A stretch of 51,078 nt of DNA from a virus. The notes below the pieces were generated by a model. That model was not told the origin of the DNA and did no database searches. It saw only the letters and a program-made list of their open reading frames with translations. How positions within the stretch are numbered: position 1 is the stretch's first letter; every line of letters begins with the position of its first letter. This document shows, piece after piece, positions 15,701-24,400 of the stretch. The DNA lies in IMG/VR virus record IMGVR_UViG_3300036830_000098, positions 1 to 51,078 of that record. The stretch is one strand, 5' to 3'. The translations under genes and the position numbers were made by a program.

Positions 15701-16218
15701 AAGATGCCGGCTCCAGTAACAAAACTATATTGCGTGATGTTGCCGGTGATCGCCGTAACGGTAAGTGTCGTGCCAGAGATCGATCCGGTGGTCTGCGCGC
15801 CACCAAAGTTAGTGCGCACCCACGACGCCCCACGATCAGTCGAAAGAAACACACCGCCTAGATATTGAACATAAATCGTGGACGATAGGCTTGGCGCGCT
15901 GGTGATCTCTTCGCAGGGACCCCCAAAGAGAAAAACCTGGTTGTTTCCGGTTCCGACAACGCCGGCCCAATTCACAGGAAGCGTTGTGGCCGTCAAGAGC
16001 CCGCTGAAAGTCTGAGTTCCTTTATTGTAAATGTACGGAGTTGAACTATCCTGCCGCGCGATGATGGTATTGCCATCAGGCGAAACGTCAAGCCCAACAG
16101 CCCACCCGCCACCGCCGATCTTGAGAGTAAATTCGCCCGCTGGATTAACCGGGCCCCCTGTTCCGTGTATCCAGCCAGCGGCAACAACGGCGATAGCTAC
16201 GAGTAAAAGGCGCTTCAC
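12772..16218 (-). CDS. Large beta-propeller (BNR/GH74-like) spike candidate
   Basis: 1148 residues, GTG start directly after the upstream stop. It has a hydrophobic signal-like N-terminus (Lys-Arg-Leu-Leu-Leu-Val-Ala). At least six Asp-box motifs are spread along it: Ser-Thr-Asp-Arg-Gly-Ala-Ser-Trp, Thr-Asn-Ala-Gly-Ser-Thr-Trp, Ser-Asn-Asp-Gly-Gly-Ala-Thr-Trp, Leu-Asp-Gly-Gly-Gln-Thr-Trp, Ser-Gln-Asp-Gly-Gly-Ala-Thr-Trp and Ser-Asp-Asp-Asn-Ala-Ser-Thr-Trp. These mark sialidase/GH74-type propellers that bind or cut polysaccharide. Ig-like Gly/Thr inserts lie between them. Among appendage genes it is the best tailspike candidate; substrate and catalysis are unknown. Confidence 0.75.
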   Translation of the reverse strand: MKRLLLVAIAVVAAGWIHGTGGPVNPAGEFTLKIGGGGWAVGLDVSPDGNTIIARQDSSTPYIYNKGTQTFSGLLTATTLPVNWAGVVGTGNNQVFLFGGPCEEITSAPSLSSTIYVQYLGGVFLSTDRGASWVRTNFGGAQTTGSISGTTLTVTAITGNITQYSFVTGAGILPGTEITTAGTGGTGTYTVNISQTVGGEAMQVGAAMTPNGTYRMNGRKMAVDPNNANIVIAGTERNGLWSTTDGFNTSTLISAIPMATADSVGGSNYPNYNIAFDPSSGTTGGATNTAYVFTNHVVAVSAASWATNQATFTIPNLRSDFAVGSRISIQGVSPSSYNGIYIAQAGTSGTSVVVNLASNPGSYVSGGTAYDGTTYQTTNAGSTWAEIPGGPTSMQHMVVAASGGNVWAIDGGTTVSNSSGSLWKYSSGSWTNVTAAGASGLHSVAVDPNDATHIVTVSGFGHLNVSSNTGSTWTGSLNFTRSATDVPWAAWTNEYAMSAGDIQFDKSDSNGLWFGEGIGPWYTNPPSTAVSFVWNSRLAGTETLDSWTVISPNGSPIVGVQDRSIYKLTANPSTYPTQQNTTTLNTSSLEVGFGLDWATSDPNFIAGYISYFILGGNQSGYSNDGGATWTLFGTYSQTLTNDNTHVLNNGGKIQFLVPSTAALTTWSAGAGSMVQVFGYNDAPNNGVTGYYTVTVDDATHFTLNHSIYANVVNQIGNYLVAATTQPGTSLAGQLGITNVQNNGSGKIQVTVPVAVNRLGNGDKICIYGVTGTTEANGCWIEANQNNTNQTFELTDSAFTNAYTGGGYVQWFDQRGGAIAAASPTNMAVVIANNDYAYCTLDGGQTWNMPKFPGVPTPAKITAASYSGGVITFTTDIDPYIFNATNNKTFTVYGFSPSGYNGTFTATNVGHGTTITVNASDPGSSPATGFGQIVPPGSGFPFAYYLDANIVAADRVTPNTFYFYNSLFGTYKMTNCSTPVLQSSTIFGGGGANQTLKAMPGHSGYLYASMGPQGNSYSTHPAAETFEYSQDGGATWAAVANMKEPGYFGFGAIKSGKSWPSIYVSAWYNGVYGIWESDDNASTWAKISTYQCGTIEGVVSMDGDQVVPGRVYIGTGGNGYCYIQTNYLLKRDLDPASNDNSPAFLKEAG

Positions 16219-17127
16219 TCAAAAGCCCCAATAAGTGTGCTGATTGGAGTTCAACGCAGAAAAGTTTGCTGAAATATCACTCGACCAAAAACCTCCTTCT
16301 TCGAATTTTCCATCAAGGCCGAGCGCGCCGCCACTGCTCAAGCCAATATTTATTGTCGTGCCAAAGCCAGTAGACCCTGCGCTTACTGCGTGGTTAGTGC
16401 CATCAATATAAAAAGCACTAGAGGCTCCATTCGCTAGTGCTCCTTCTGCATGCCAAGTACTATCGGCCGCCGACACGTTAGCGTGAGCGCCAAAATAGGC
16501 GCCAAGCTGATTAGCAGAGTTACCAAATTCAGGACCGCCCCCGGACGACACAAGGATTTCATTATATGATGTGACTGTTCCGGTTCTCACAGCAACAATT
16601 GAAAAACTAAAAGGTTGAGAAAACGTAGGTACTGACGACGTTTTCTTAAGCACCATTGAACTAGCGGCAACGAATACGGCACATACTTTACTTCCCAGGC
16701 AACTAAATGAAATCGTCGGACGACTGAGAATCGTGGCTTGCGTCACATCACACGCAGTAGAACCGGTGCAGGCCAGTGCGCCAGATTGGTCATAAAGTGT
16801 TTTGATTGTGCAAGTACCACCAACGCCTCCGCAGTTAAGTGGAGACCCTTGCGCCGTCGCGGCATCAAAATCGCCATTAGAAAGTGAATTTATATCCGCA
16901 CAATTTGCATCAGCGGCATTGCAAATATTAGCAATTTTAGTTCCTACTTTAGCCGAGCTGTAGGCGCGCAGGCCATACCACATTGTAGCTGATACAATAT
17001 CGCCAGGGCCGCTATATGCGCTACTCGCGACGCTTTTGTTGTAGTTACTATCCCGCGATTGCCAGAACGCACTTGCAGGCGCGGCAGTGCAGAGCGCAGC
17101 AATGATCAGCCAACGAATATATTTCAC
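16219..17127 (-). CDS. Exported arabinofuranosidase-B-like/lectin-fold protein
   Basis: 302 residues from GTG 17127, which overlaps the upstream stop (GTGA). Residues 1-20 form a Sec signal ending Ala-Ser-Ala. The rest resembles the AbfB catalytic/concanavalin-like fold: Ala-Tyr-Ser-Gly-Pro-Gly-Asp, Gly-Leu-Arg-Ala-Tyr-Ser, Cys-Thr-Ile-Lys-Thr-Leu-Tyr-Asp-Gln-Ser-Gly with paired Cys, and a C-terminal Phe-Glu-Glu-Gly-Gly-Phe-Trp. Such modules bind or hydrolyse arabinan-like sugars. Coupled to spike and beta-rich genes, it is probably part of the receptor-binding apparatus. Catalytic residues were not identified. Confidence 0.6.
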   Translation of the reverse strand: MKYIRWLIIAALCTAAPASAFWQSRDSNYNKSVASSAYSGPGDIVSATMWYGLRAYSSAKVGTKIANICNAADANCADINSLSNGDFDAATAQGSPLNCGGVGGTCTIKTLYDQSGALACTGSTACDVTQATILSRPTISFSCLGSKVCAVFVAASSMVLKKTSSVPTFSQPFSFSIVAVRTGTVTSYNEILVSSGGGPEFGNSANQLGAYFGAHANVSAADSTWHAEGALANGASSAFYIDGTNHAVSAGSTGFGTTINIGLSSGGALGLDGKFEEGGFWSSDISANFSALNSNQHTYWGF

Positions 17128-18344
17128 AGCGTAAAGCCCCAAGCCGTAACGGACACGACGCCGCCCGTTCCCGGTGCTGCGGAAATCACCGCAATGCCAG
17201 TGTTGACCGCACTGGCCGGGATGCAAGGTGTGAATATCTGCTCAGTCACGCCAAGTCCTGAAGCATTGGGCGCGGTCCATTGTGTGTAGTTCAACGTGCC
17301 CGTGATCGTGCCGGTTACGGTCGCGTTGCCTGTGGCCGCCGCCGTCGCATTTGCGCGGATCGAAAAACCGCAAATGTACGTCGTAACCGATGCGCCGGTA
17401 GCAAGTGTTGCCGTCGTAGCGCCCGTGGTTCCGGTGCCAGAAATCGTGATTGGCGTAGAACCAATGGGATAGCCCCCGCCCCCGATAAGCAAGCCGCCGC
17501 GCGGACCAACTTGCAACGGAACCGTTTGCCCAGTTGTCAGTGTCGGGGCGGTCGAATTGTAAATGCCGCCAATGACCTGCGTGTTCGTCGGCGCGGTGCC
17601 AGGAGTTGTTCCTGACATCAGTCCCCAAGTAGCGATGGTAGCGGGATCAACGGTGCCGATTTTATTTGTACCGGCAGGAATCGAACCGGCAATCCCGCCT
17701 GCGATATTTTTTAAGATCGCAATAGCCGTGCCACTGCCGCTCGACCAAGCCGCGTCCGAAGTCGTACCGAGTGCAACGTCCGCGCCGTCTGCTATTGTGA
17801 CTGCGCCACCTGAGCCTCCCCCGCCGCCGCCCCATCCTGTCGGCAGCCCGGAACCACCCGAGGCAATGACCACGTTCGACGCCGAGCCGGACTGGTCGAT
17901 GCAGGCGAAGTGATCGTAAGTCGTCGCGCCATAGACTGTCGCAAGCGGCAGACCGCTCGACGCGGGTATTTGCAGTTCACCAGTCGTGCCCGTCGCCGCG
18001 CCCGAAGCAAGCGTACAACTAACCGTGGTCGTGCCGGCGTTGAAGAGAATGACCGAGCCAGTGTTGGTCGGGATTGCTGTAGATGCGCACGCCGAGTTTG
18101 TCGCCGTGCAGGTTGCGTAGGCCAGGCTTGGGGCAAAGCCGCTTACCGTCGCGGTAACCGCCGCGGTCGTGCAAACATTTCCGTTTACATCCTGCACAAC
18201 CGGCTGGCGCTGGCCCTTTGTATAAGTGTAAGGCGCTGTGCCGCACGACTGGACAACGATGGCCAGCGCCGTCTGCTGCGCAACAGCAACGTGCGGCGCG
18301 AGTGCAAAGATCAAAAACAGGAATGCAGATAGCGTCTTTTTCAT
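17124..18344 (-). CDS. Exported Gly/Thr-rich tail-appendage protein
   Basis: 406 residues with a textbook Sec signal (Lys-Lys-Thr, hydrophobic core, Val-Ala-Val-Ala then Gln). After residue 25 come beta-rich Ser/Thr/Gly sequence, two Cys pairs, a glycine linker (about 168-180) and a C-terminal beta domain ending Trp-Gly-Phe-Thr-Leu. No enzyme motif. It is the first of three overlapping genes leading to the spike. A likely appendage protein by context and composition. Confidence 0.65.
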   Translation of the reverse strand: MKKTLSAFLFLIFALAPHVAVAQQTALAIVVQSCGTAPYTYTKGQRQPVVQDVNGNVCTTAAVTATVSGFAPSLAYATCTATNSACASTAIPTNTGSVILFNAGTTTVSCTLASGAATGTTGELQIPASSGLPLATVYGATTYDHFACIDQSGSASNVVIASGGSGLPTGWGGGGGGSGGAVTIADGADVALGTTSDAAWSSGSGTAIAILKNIAGGIAGSIPAGTNKIGTVDPATIATWGLMSGTTPGTAPTNTQVIGGIYNSTAPTLTTGQTVPLQVGPRGGLLIGGGGYPIGSTPITISGTGTTGATTATLATGASVTTYICGFSIRANATAAATGNATVTGTITGTLNYTQWTAPNASGLGVTEQIFTPCIPASAVNTGIAVISAAPGTGGVVSVTAWGFTL

Positions 18345-18366
18345 CGTGTCAGCTCCGTTGTGCCGC

Positions 18367-18669
18367 TTACCGATAGACGCCGCGCGCTATCAGCGCAATT
18401 TCTCCAAGTAACGCCGTGATGCCAGCCAGCACGAGCCGGTACTGGCCTGCGGGCAGCGTAAGTACCACCATGCCGTCACCAGCCATTACAGCACCCATGA
18501 CCGGAACGTACGTAGTGCCGTCCGGCAACAATTTTTGTAGCGTTGCCGATCCCCACACGCCGGCCGTCAAGGTCAGCCCGTACGTCCCCGTATCCAGGTT
18601 GAAATCGTTGGGCGTCGCGTTGATAGCGTTCCAGAATTGAAAACTACGCGGTTGGTCATTTCTCGCCAT
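18367..18669 (-). CDS. Hypothetical appendage-region protein
   Basis: 100 residues from ATG 18669, six bp after the ligase stop; the longer frame to 18738 would overlap the ligase end. Sequence includes Phe-Gln-Phe-Trp-Asn-Ala-Ile-Asn, a beta-rich middle (Gly-Thr-Tyr-Gly-Leu-Thr-Leu-Thr-Ala-Gly-Val-Trp-Gly-Ser) and a hydrophobic Leu-Ala-Gly-Ile-Thr-Ala-Leu-Leu segment. No family recognised. Ordering suggests a small virion-surface protein. Confidence 0.6.
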   Translation of the reverse strand: MARNDQPRSFQFWNAINATPNDFNLDTGTYGLTLTAGVWGSATLQKLLPDGTTYVPVMGAVMAGDGMVVLTLPAGQYRLVLAGITALLGEIALIARGVYR

Positions 18670-18674
18670 CTTGT

Positions 18675-19748
18675 TCAGCCTTTTGCTGTATGATGCGATC
18701 CCAGGGAAAAAGCCTGGCTGCGGAGCGTGCGTGCCCACGATACGCCATATTGTCCGCGATTACCGCTGTAACTGACAACCACGCCATCGCTGCGAAGAAT
18801 GCGACCCACAGCAACAAAAGCCAGAAACGCCGTGACCGGCATAAAGAGCGGCATTGAGTAGCACCCGGCGGTAACGAATGCGACGACGACGGGCCATTCT
18901 TTAATGTCGCTGCGGTAAAGCGCGTAGCCAACGATGCCGATCGGAATGGCGGCGCCGATTCCGTACTCAAATACGAGCTGAAGTGCGTCATTATGTGCAT
19001 ACTCCGGGAAGAAAGGCACGCCAGCATGTGACAGCAAGATCGAGTAGAGCACGCCTGGACCCCAGCCGAACAGCGTCGAATTATCCCACACTGACCGCCA
19101 TATGAACAAGCGATCCGCGTCGGTTACGCCTAGCGGACTCAGTAAATAAAACGCGCCTGCAACGGCAACGATACCGAACACCCATATTCGTCGCACGTAA
19201 CAAGCCACAAGCCCAACAGCTAAAGCCAGCCATCCGCCGCGCGAATGCGCCAACCACATTCCAGGCAGCAAAGGGAGCGCCAAAAACCACATGCGTTCGG
19301 ATGCAAGCGCCACGATTATCAGCGCCAACACGGTGCCCTGCTGCACACTGTTTACGTACAAGCCGGCTGGCATGTTTGAAACTACTGGAATGCCGGTGAA
19401 TCCAAAATGCTGAAGTACGGCAATGAACGATGACACCGCACCGCCGATCGCCAGTCCTGCGTAAAGACCGCGCACGTCTTTTAGCGTCGTGCCAAACCAC
19501 ATGCACAGCCCCGTGATGAAGACGAGCCACAGCCCCATAACGCTAAAGTAAGGGATCGGGCTGTAAGCCGCGCGTACCGCGGCATAGATCACAAAAAGCA
19601 CGCCCGCCGTGTGCGCTGCCGTATACGGACCTCGACGCAAAAGCGCAAATGGCATCAAAAAAGCAAGCAGGGGCCACTGTGTCGCAATGTACGCCCCGGT
19701 CAGCCCCGGAACGTAGCAAAGCGATACGGCGGCCCCAAGCCAGAACAT
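18675..19748 (-). CDS. O-antigen ligase/polymerase family membrane protein (WaaL/Wzy-like)
   Basis: 357 residues with about ten hydrophobic spans. The diagnostic region has Leu-Ala-His-Ser-Arg-Gly-Gly-Trp-Leu-Ala near 166-175, then Ile-Trp-Arg-Ser-Val-Trp with Phe-Gly-Trp-Gly-Pro-Gly, and Pro-Glu-Tyr-Ala-His-Asn-Asp-x-Leu-Gln-x-x-x-Glu-Tyr-Gly in the large periplasmic loop. These are hallmarks of the Wzy_C/O-antigen ligase family, which joins or polymerises lipid-linked O-antigen in the inner membrane. It lies among tail genes and starts behind AAGG. In a phage it would most simply alter the receptor polysaccharide to exclude superinfection; that is inference. Confidence 0.75.
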   Translation of the reverse strand: MFWLGAAVSLCYVPGLTGAYIATQWPLLAFLMPFALLRRGPYTAAHTAGVLFVIYAAVRAAYSPIPYFSVMGLWLVFITGLCMWFGTTLKDVRGLYAGLAIGGAVSSFIAVLQHFGFTGIPVVSNMPAGLYVNSVQQGTVLALIIVALASERMWFLALPLLPGMWLAHSRGGWLALAVGLVACYVRRIWVFGIVAVAGAFYLLSPLGVTDADRLFIWRSVWDNSTLFGWGPGVLYSILLSHAGVPFFPEYAHNDALQLVFEYGIGAAIPIGIVGYALYRSDIKEWPVVVAFVTAGCYSMPLFMPVTAFLAFVAVGRILRSDGVVVSYSGNRGQYGVSWARTLRSQAFSLGSHHTAKG

Positions 19749-19760
19749 TGACTTGCCTTG

Positions 19761-20300
19761 TTAGTGCGCGCCGATAGCAAATTGCAGGAATTGACCGCCC
19801 GGCCCATTCACACCATACGCACAAATGCGCGACTGGGTGTAGAAAGGCAGATCAATACCGACGTTCGTTTGCACGAGCGCTACGGGCGCGGAACCCGGCG
19901 CACTGGGGCATGCAGCTCCCCACGCAAGCGCGGTCGAACTTGCCACGGTCATCGCGGCGGAAAGCGTGATGCTGGTTCCGCTGTACGCCGTAACCGTCGT
20001 TCCCGACGTAATGCCCGTACCGGAAATGATGCAGCCAACGCAGGGGACCGTGAGCGGCGTCGTGGTCAATGTCAGGCTTGTGGACGACCCCGACGTGCTG
20101 CCGACGCCCGAACCCTGCGAAGTAAAAATCGCCATGCTGCCAGAGAGCATGCGAATTTCGGTTGGGCCGTTGCCAGCGTCGAACACAGTGCCCGATGCCG
20201 CATACTTCGGCAGCGACGTAACGACTTGCGCCGCGGCAGGTGCCGCGAACGCCAGCGCAGCGATAAGCACCGCGCCGAACATAGAACGAAAGTTTTTCAT
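19761..20300 (-). CDS. Exported beta-rich virion-associated protein
   Basis: 179 residues from ATG 20300. A Sec signal (Lys-Asn-Phe-Arg-Ser-Met, hydrophobic core, Ala-Ala-Ala-Gln) precedes Gly/Ser/Thr beta structure containing Gly-Thr-Gly-Ile-Thr-Ser-Gly-Thr-Thr-Val-Thr-Ala-Tyr-Ser-Gly-Thr-Ser-Ile-Thr-Leu. The same kind of module recurs inside the 1148-residue spike (near its residues 145-200). It ends Gly-Gln-Phe-Leu-Gln-Phe-Ala-Ile-Gly. No enzyme motif. Follows the 243-residue structural gene by 32 bp. Confidence 0.65.
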   Translation of the reverse strand: MKNFRSMFGAVLIAALAFAAPAAAQVVTSLPKYAASGTVFDAGNGPTEIRMLSGSMAIFTSQGSGVGSTSGSSTSLTLTTTPLTVPCVGCIISGTGITSGTTVTAYSGTSITLSAAMTVASSTALAWGAACPSAPGSAPVALVQTNVGIDLPFYTQSRICAYGVNGPGGQFLQFAIGAH

Positions 20301-20332
20301 GGTGCAATTTTCCTGTTCTGCGTTGCGCGCGG

Positions 20333-21064
20333 TTAATCGACGATGAAGGCGGCAGTGCCCTTGTAGTGGCGAGTAACGTTGAACTGCACTTCCGCGACGG
20401 AACCGGCTGCGGTCGGGTCGTTGCCGATCTGGTCGCCCGAATCGAGGATACGCAGCGGCAGCGTCGCAGTCGTTTGAACGGTTGCCGGATCGAGCGATAC
20501 GCCCGAAATGCCGAACCGCGTGGCTTGCTGACCGGCGTTGGCTTTTACGTCGATGCCGGACATGAGATTGAGATTGAATGCAGTCGCCGGTACGGCCGGC
20601 ATGGTAATGGCCATCACAACGGACGGATCGGTTTCGACGAACGCCCAGCATTCGATCGCGGCGGGCGCGTACTGGAAGCCGTTCTTCGCCTGGTACAGCG
20701 TGATCGGACCCCAGCCAACGACGACGCCGGCAATGACGCTGGTTGTGTCGCCCGGAACCCAGCGCGTGATGTTCGGCGCCATAGATTGATTGCCGAGGCC
20801 CGAACCACCGCCGTTACCGATAACGACGGATGCAGACGGCGCCGAAATGTTTTCGGGCAAGTCAGCGCCGCCGGGCGTGCCGATCGCACCAGACGCCATG
20901 ACGACGATATCACCGCGGAAAATCGCCGCCGCGTTGGCGGACGGAATGTGGAACACCCGTACAGAGGCGTTGTTCACATCGCCGTCGCCGGGATTCACGG
21001 GCAATAAACCCGCATAATGTCTGAACCCGCCTCCAAGCTGGCCGGCGTTAACGATATTCACCAT
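20333..21064 (-). CDS. Structural protein, possibly capsid decoration
   Basis: 243 residues without signal or membrane spans, beta-rich. Blocks include Phe-His-Ile-Pro-Ser-Ala-Asn-Ala, Ile-Phe-Arg-Gly-Asp-Ile-Val-Val-Met, Ile-Ala-Gly-Val-Val-Val-Gly-Trp-Gly and Leu-Arg-Ile-Leu-Asp-Ser-Gly-Asp, and it ends Phe-Ile-Val-Asp. The repeated Gly-x-Val-Val-Gly strands recall decoration or head-fibre proteins of other podoviruses, but I do not recognise a family. A 107-bp gap with repeated TGTCATAC sits upstream, so it may head its own transcript. Confidence 0.6.
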   Translation of the reverse strand: MVNIVNAGQLGGGFRHYAGLLPVNPGDGDVNNASVRVFHIPSANAAAIFRGDIVVMASGAIGTPGGADLPENISAPSASVVIGNGGGSGLGNQSMAPNITRWVPGDTTSVIAGVVVGWGPITLYQAKNGFQYAPAAIECWAFVETDPSVVMAITMPAVPATAFNLNLMSGIDVKANAGQQATRFGISGVSLDPATVQTTATLPLRILDSGDQIGNDPTAAGSVAEVQFNVTRHYKGTAAFIVD

Positions 21065-21171
21065 TTGAATGGCCTCTCGGTTGGTGCATTTTCAAAATCG
21101 ACAAAAAGCACGTTAGCGATTTAAGTGTCATACAGCAATAGCAAGTATAACTAAGCCTCGCAGTGTCATAC
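21065..21171 (-). promoter_or_regulatory. Intergenic region with repeated TGTCATAC
   Basis: Non-coding gap upstream of the 243-residue structural gene. It holds two direct copies of TGTCATAC (near 21128 and 21165). The same octamer, or its reverse complement GTATGACA, also occurs at 35690 and 45858, with a GTATGACT variant at 4457; all lie in intergenic or gene-start DNA. It could be a -10-like element or a protein site. Confidence 0.35.
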
Positions 21172-21480
21172 CTAATCCTTAAGATAGTCCTCCAGACTTA
21201 ATCCGATCGTAGCTTCGGCCTTCGGCGTCCATGTGTTCGTTTCTCGGCGCATGGCTGCGCGCACGACGCCGGTCACGCCGCTGTCACGCGCACGCTCGAA
21301 CAGCAATATCTCGCCTTCGGCGAGCGCCTTATCTACTTCGGGATCGTCTTTCACGCTCGACCACGAAATGCCGGCCGCACGCGCCACCAATTCCGGCGGC
21401 ACGCCATCGCGCAACCGCTCCAGCATCGTTTCGTGCGGCGTTTTTGGCGCGGGTAGTTGCGTGAAAGTCCACGGGAACAC
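21172..21480 (-). CDS. Small HTH-like protein with N-terminal FPW (small terminase candidate)
   Basis: 102 residues from GTG 21480, eight bp after the internal-protein stop. Phe-Pro-Trp follows the start directly, as in the large terminase. Residues about 30-55 look like a helix-turn-helix (Glu-Leu-Val-Ala-Arg-Ala-Ala-Gly-Ile-Ser-Trp-Ser-Ser-Val-Lys-Asp-Asp-Pro), followed by helical Ala/Glu-rich sequence and an end Leu-Glu-Asp-Tyr-Leu-Lys-Asp. This order (HTH, then oligomerisation helices) is that of small terminases. No other candidate is visible in the genome. The assignment is tentative; it could be another DNA-binding regulator. Confidence 0.55.
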   Translation of the reverse strand: MFPWTFTQLPAPKTPHETMLERLRDGVPPELVARAAGISWSSVKDDPEVDKALAEGEILLFERARDSGVTGVVRAAMRRETNTWTPKAEATIGLSLEDYLKD

Positions 21481-21487
21481 ATCAATC

Positions 21488-24400
21488 TCACTGTTGCATG
21501 ACGACGCCGCGCTGCGCAGCACCGCCGACAACGCCCGGCGCCGTGCCGCGTTGCACTTCTTCAGCAAGAAAATCACCGAATTTTACGGCTCTGCCGAGAA
21601 CGCGCGCGTTCATGTAACCTTGCATCAGTCTGTACAGACGATGGCCGCCGACCAAAGCGCTCACCGCGCCAACTGTAGGCACGCCGCCCATATTGGCTGC
21701 CGCTTCGCCGGCAATAATCGGGATCATGAGCTTCGCTTCGGATTGCCAGTCGCCGCCAGCACCGGCTTTCATCGCGTTGAATGCGCGAATGGCGGTCGGA
21801 TCGCCTTTGGCGAACTCCTTGAAATTCTGTTCCAGCGCGCGACTTTCCGGCGTGTTGCCGGACGCGAGCACCGACTGCATTTTGCTGTAATCCATGCCTG
21901 CCGTCGCGTTCATGACCTTGGCGTAACGCTGATCGAGATTTTCCAGCTTGGAAATGACGGCCGCGCCCTGTTTAGGACCGAATACGTACGAGGCTGCCGC
22001 TTCCTGCTGCGCACGCACGCCCTGGAATAAGTTATCCATCGCGGTCGCGCTTGGCTTGTCGCCGGCTTGCAGGAACGCCATGCGCTTCTGGATCAACTCA
22101 GAACCCGCATTTTGCAACTGCTGCCACTTTTCGCCCCAGTCTTTTGCCGGCGCCTTCATCAGCATTTCGGCGTTCTGAGCATCGGGCGCGAATTTCGCTT
22201 CTACTTTGCCCGTGGGATTTTCGGTCGTGCGCAACTGCGCAACGGGACCGTTTGGAAGCGGCTGATTTGCTTTCGGCGCACCGACACCGGCCTCGTTAAC
22301 CTGAGCCCGCAAATCGTTGTAGCCGGCCGACACGGCGGTTCTCTCACGAACGGCGGGGCGCAATACCGCAGCCTCGCCCGCCGACACGCCGGCTTTAGCC
22401 TGTTCGTACGCGTGTACCATGTCGTCGGGATTCTGCCCGTGATCCTTGATGGCTTTTTCCGCTTCCGTTGCCGCTTCCTTCGCGGCGACGTACTTCGGAT
22501 TAGGTCCGGCTTCGCCTGGCAGGTCTGGCTTTTCGATCGCCAGCGTTTGCCGTGCTTCGGATAGCTGGCCTGCATGTGCCGACAGTTCTTGCTGCGCCGG
22601 TATTGTATAGCGCGACAACGCTTTGAAAGCCGTAGCGCCCGCCGACGAAATAAAACGGCCCAGCGCCTCGCCGCCAAGTCCGTACGCGAGCCCCGTACCG
22701 GCCGCGTCGGCAATATCCGCATTCTCGTTGCTTCCCGCGGCACTGGCAGCCGCCGTGACTGCGCCCGCACCGATCACACGAGTCGCCATCGCGGCAACAG
22801 GTCGCGCTTCCGACGCTACGCCAAGAATGGCACCGTATGCACCTTGCGTAAGCAATTTTGCGGGGCTTTGCTTGTTACCTTGCATGTAATCTTTGAACGC
22901 TTGGCCGGCCGCGCCGCCTACGCCGCCGCCCGCGAACCCGCCCGGCGGGCCGGCGACCAAACCGCCACCAACTGCGCCGACAGTCGAAGCGATGGCCGGT
23001 GCGTGTTCGATCGCTTGCGTCCCGGTATCTCGCCAATCTTGCCCCGTTTGCGCCCACTGGTCGGCGGCATTGGGCGGCGCAACCGGCGCTGCTGTTGCCG
23101 TACCGCGTCGTGCAGCCGCTTCCCGCTGCATCATCGTCAAGGGGACCGCGGCCGTTTGCGGCGCAGCTCCGCCGCCCTTCGCTACTTCGTCCTGATATCG
23201 CTGCAACACGGTTGCGACGGTCGGACGGCCGCGGAAAAACAGCGGATTGTTGCGCGCGACAGTTTCACCGACTGCCGTACGCGCGTCGGCGTTCTGGTCG
23301 GTGTGCAACAACGCGACCGCGCCTTGCGCGCCTAGATTATGCGCCATGTATAGCGTTGTGTCGTTGACCGGCATGCCGCTGCCTCGCAGCGCGGTCGCGT
23401 TCTTCGCGGTCAAGGTAGACAGAAAATCGGCTTGCTGTTGCGGCGTGGCGTCGGCGGCGCGTGCGGGAGCGCCGGCCGGCTTGTTCTCATCCCACGTCTT
23501 TTTGACGGCCTGGAAAGCGCCAGTTGCGCTGGTGCCTTTCGCGCCCGCCGTCCACGGATCGCGTTCGTTGCCCGACTCGATACGTTGCAACGAACCAACG
23601 TACGCGGGCGACGCGCCGGGCGGCAGGTTAAAACTGACTTGCTGGCCTGCGACCGTAACAGGCTCGCCCGCGCCACCAGGGGGTTGCGGCGGCGCGGGCG
23701 CCCCGCCAGCCGGACCGGGAGGACTGGCTGCTGGCGAAGGTTGACGGGCCTGCTGTACAGGCGTCATGAGCGGTTGCGCGCCCGGTAACTGCGCTGCTGG
23801 CGTGGTTCCGGCGGGCATCGCGGTTGCGCCGGTTCCCGGCACTTGCGCGTTGAGCTGCAACACGCCGTCACCGCCGCCGATTGCCTGGAAATTAGGGCGC
23901 ATGCGCGCGATCTGTGCCTGACGGCCTTCCTCAATGGCGCTGTCAATGACTCCGTTCGATTCGTCGTTACCGAGGCCGAGCGCCGAAGCATCGAAGCCCA
24001 AAGCGCCCGCACGTTTCGCAATGCCGGTTGCGCGATCATTTACGTTGCTGTCGTTCCACGCCTTCAGCGCGTCCATGATATCGCGGACCTGCTGTTGCGT
24101 TTTTCCGGTCAAATAGCTCTTGCCAACATCGGCGCCCGTAATCGTGTTGATCGCGCCGGAATAATTCGACTTGATGGTGTCGAGCGCGGTTTGCAGCGCC
24201 GCGCGTTTGCTGCTTTCGATTTTCAGCAGCCCGACATTGGCGCCGCCCATGCCGCCGCGCAGCATCGAAGCCAAGCCCTCGGTAACGCCTTGCTGTATGT
24301 TCGGGTTGGTATTGAAAGTGCCTTCGGGCATCGGGTCGCCTTGCTTCAAGCGAACCGTGCCGCCTTTGCCGTTGTCGTAGACGCCATCGCGCGGTGCGGT

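Noticed and set aside
12772-16218. Host secreted glycosidase captured as cargo
   Set aside because: The Asp-box propeller could be a free enzyme, but its coupling to appendage genes and its length favour a virion spike; left as spike candidate.
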